From Strigops habroptila (Eukaryota; Chordata; Aves; Psittaciformes; Psittacidae), in assembly GCF_004027225.2 (NCBI RefSeq), contig NC_044277.2, positions 86,006,283 through 86,070,282 of the forward strand: a stretch of DNA of 64,000 nucleotides, in the 5' to 3' direction. Below, piece by piece: positions 61,967-64,000 of the stretch. Positions within the stretch are counted from its first letter, which is position 1; each line of letters opens with the position of its first letter. Below the pieces are notes generated by a model. The model ran no database searches. It saw only the letters and a program-made list of their open reading frames with translations, and was not told the origin of the DNA. The position numbers and the translations under genes were made by a program.

Positions 61967-62979
61967 TTCTTGATATTTACCAGTAAGAAAAAAGAAACCA
62001 AAACCACAAGGTGTCACTGACAGCAGCCAGCCTTTGAAACATTTTTACAGCATATAATTTGGGAATCTTTCATTTCATTATGGGCAGGCGCCAAGACCCA
62101 CTTTGCAGCTCCAGTCTCACAGAGTAGCAACCTATTTCAGACAAAACCAGTGAATATGCTCTTCAGGGTCAGAGCTAAGAACACGTCTTGGTGTTCAGGA
62201 GCAAAACAAGTAATCACATTCTCCCTTTGGGAGATGACTAATGTCAGGAACATACACATGAGGAATTTTACCTGAGGTTTCCACATCAACTTAAGGCAAC
62301 ATCCAAACCTCCCAAGCCACAGATGAGGCATGAGGGACACATGTTGGCTCCTTTCTCTTGTTCCCGGAAGTCAGGCCTGCATCACCCCACTTTGCAGTAT
62401 AGCCCTGGGGACTTTTCTTTACAATCCCTGTGCTGCACTGCAGCCTGGGCTCAGGGGGGCCCTACAAGACCACACTTCTCACTGAGGCTCTGTATTATGC
62501 GGTACACTTCTAAGGAGTCACTGGTGGGCTCGTAAACCATTTGCCATTTAATTAAAAGAATATTTATTTAACAGAGGACGAGTTCACTCGAACTAGAGCT
62601 TGGGGTCAATTACAACATGTCTACCCTATGTGTAAGAGCAATCGTTAATGTTTATATCTTTAGCATGTTGGCACACTGATTGGCCATTACTGATACACTG
62701 TTAGTACCTAAGAAAATTGATACTAGTTTTATGCTAAACACTTTATGCACCTTAGAGGACAATATAGCATTTCACTTTATTTCACTCTCTGAAATAAACT
62801 CTTTTGATGACACAAAACCAGGAGTTGCCATTAGGCTCAAACAAAATGTTTCAGCATAGAAATACAACACCAGGCACACCTAAAGCTCACAAACTTTTTA
62901 ACTCCAGTCAGTAGCAGATGAAGAGGGAAAAGGATGAAAGAATAGGTAAGGCTAGAGTAATACTGCTCTCCATTTCACC

Positions 62980-63725
62980 TACTAGCAGCTTGTGGTTTAG
63001 AAACTTCTTATGTCTCCACATGTGACAAGTCTCAATGTACTTTCCCTCTACTTGCTTAATTCTTCTGCAGTCATTTATGCTTTCAGTTCCACCATGTGCT
63101 ATGACAATGAGTTCCACTCCTTAACTGTGCTCCATATGGAAACAAAACCACATTATAACCTTTCTTTCAACTGTTTAAAGCCTGTTGTCTGTTAATATTA
63201 TTGGATGACCTACAGCTGTTTTTTCATAAGAAGTACAGGGTAATTGACCTCCTTCTATTCACAGCTGTGTAGACTTCCATCAAATCCCCACTCTGTCATC
63301 TCTTCTCAAAGATGAAGTGTCCTTCTTTGTTTAACCTTTTTCTTAGAGAAGCTGTTAAACGATTTGAATCCTTGTCCTTTATTTGCATGCTTTTAAATTC
63401 AATTATATCCTTTCTGAGACGGAGAAAAGAGAATTGCGCAGGTTGCATTCAAGATGGGGTTGTGCTCCTTTCCTAATAATACCAAGTATTCTCACTACTG
63501 GTTTTGCTCATAACTTGGCACTGAACTTCCATTTTCACTGAACTGTACCAATAGCCTCAAAATTTCCTTCCTAGGTGGTAATAGCACTATCATATGTGAT
63601 GATACTGAGGATTGCATTTTCCTCATATCCACTTCTTTGCCTTAATCAGCCTCCAATTTCACCTGCCATTTTATTGCCTGAATGCATATTGCATAGTATG
63701 TCATGTCTAATTTTATGTCCTATAT
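62980..63725 (-). mobile_element. Ancient L3-like CR1 copy, antisense
   Basis: The plus strand follows the reverse complement of the same old CR1 family as the 41.8-kb copy. Blocks in order: AATGAGTTCCACTCCTTAAC, GCCTGTTGTCTGTTAAT, TTGGATGACCTACAGCTG, TAGACTTCCATCAAATCCCC, GGTTGCATTCAAGATGGG, TTGGCACTGAACTTCCATTT, CTAGGTGGTAATAGC and AATTTCACCTGCCATTTTAT. It overlaps the 41.8-kb copy along most of its length and shares its orientation. The left end is fuzzy. It ends about 125 bp from the PXDC1 exon at 63851. No frame survives. Confidence 0.8.
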
Positions 63726-63850
63726 CATAAAGCAAACTATTGAGAAGTATCTTTGGAATTGCTGATGGACAAAGAATAAGGGGAACAGAAAATAAAGTAA
63801 TTTTCATTCTGTAATTCTTGTGTAGACTGTAGGAAGCTAAGAACTCTTAC

Positions 63851-63968
63851 CTGATATTTTAACTGGACTTTGAAAGCTTGGCTGAATTTTATGGACATTG
63901 TCATTTTTTAGAACTTGGTCCAAAGGAGATCTCTCAAAGAATGTGAGGACAACTTCAGATCTTGAATA
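63851..63968 (-). CDS. PXDC1: PXDC1, internal coding exon (end of PX domain)
   Basis: A 118-bp exon on the minus strand, between acceptor TTTCTCTTTTTAAG and donor CAG|GTAAGA. It starts in phase 0: 39 codons plus G, and the G joins AA of the next exon to make Glu. The peptide includes [30 protein letters not shown] and QSPVKIS. In PXDC1 this is the C-terminal helix region of the PX (phosphoinositide-binding) domain and the linker after it. The FFE motif is typical of the last helix of PX domains. The preceding exons, with the start codon and the front of the PX domain, lie beyond the right edge. The open frame with no stop, both splice sites and the phase match make this secure. Confidence 0.96.
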
Positions 63969-64000
63969 CTTAAAAAGAGAAAAAGAAACAGACATCCATT
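63969..64000 (-). other. PXDC1: PXDC1 upstream intron, 3' end only
   Basis: Only the polypyrimidine tract and acceptor of the next upstream intron are inside the window. On the minus strand it reads as a run of C and T ending TTTTTAAG before the exon. Confidence 0.85.

Larger units (their letters stand above)
59753..63850 (-). other. PXDC1: PXDC1 intron (4098 bp)
   Basis: The intron lies between donor GTAAGA (complement of 63845-63850) and the acceptor before 59752. It contains a short CR1 tail (61532-61764), an ancient CR1 (62980-63725), a 20-bp direct repeat pair (61910-61966), a poly-A run (59788-59799) and a CpG-dense patch (61068-61256). The stretches 59800-61060 and 62000-62975 show nothing recognisable. 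Confidence 0.85.

Noticed and set aside
1-64000. LTR retrovirus, CRISPR array, tRNA, rRNA or microbial gene cluster
   Set aside because: I looked for paired TG...CA long repeats with a primer binding site, regularly spaced repeats, tRNA-like A/B boxes with cloverleaf arms and operon-like gene packing, and saw none.

Overview
This is a piece of a bird nuclear genome. The evidence is the set of interspersed repeats. Nine segments are CR1 LINE fragments, several ending in the CR1 3' tail (tandem ATTCTATG-type octamers). Two more are much older, L3-like CR1 copies. Three or four are worn MIR-type SINEs. There are no N runs, no bacterial-style genes and no long continuous reading frames. The species cannot be told from the sequence alone.

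The one host gene I can support is PXDC1 (PX domain containing 1), on the minus strand at the right end. Three consecutive coding exons with correct splice sites and matching phases read together: 63851-63968, 59641-59752 and 52444-52561. They encode about 115 residues, the C-terminal half of a protein I recall as about 231 residues, and end in a TGA stop. The 5' exons lie beyond position 64000. Introns are 4098 bp and 7079 bp. A 3' UTR probably runs left from 52443, perhaps to about 50985, where the first AATAAA on the minus strand is found.

Positions 1 to about 50900 lie downstream of PXDC1 and show no convincing exon. This agrees with a large gene-poor interval beside PXDC1 in other vertebrates, as I recall the human 6p25 order (SLC22A23 - PXDC1 - FAM50B). 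This part holds CR1 fragments at 5.75, 16.6, 23.2, 37.7 and 49.3 kb, an ancient collinear CR1 copy at 41.8-42.8 kb, MIR copies at 20.6, 28.2 and 50.3 kb (and possibly 49.5 kb), microsatellites and A/C-rich low-complexity tracts. The PXDC1 introns hold a tail-to-tail CR1 pair (55.4-56.5 kb), a CR1 with most of the ORF2 C-terminus still readable (57.4-58.3 kb), a short CR1 tail (61.5 kb) and an ancient CR1 (63.0-63.7 kb) close to an exon.

I found no undescribed multi-gene system. The points most worth checking are the CpG-dense patch with a YY1/CTCF-like motif in a PXDC1 intron (61.07-61.26 kb), a perfect 22-bp palindrome next to a CR1 (6040-6061), a 40-bp strictly alternating purine-pyrimidine tract (29206-29245), a roughly 195-bp tract that is almost only A and C on one strand (22207-22401), and the tail-to-tail CR1 arrangement in a PXDC1 intron.
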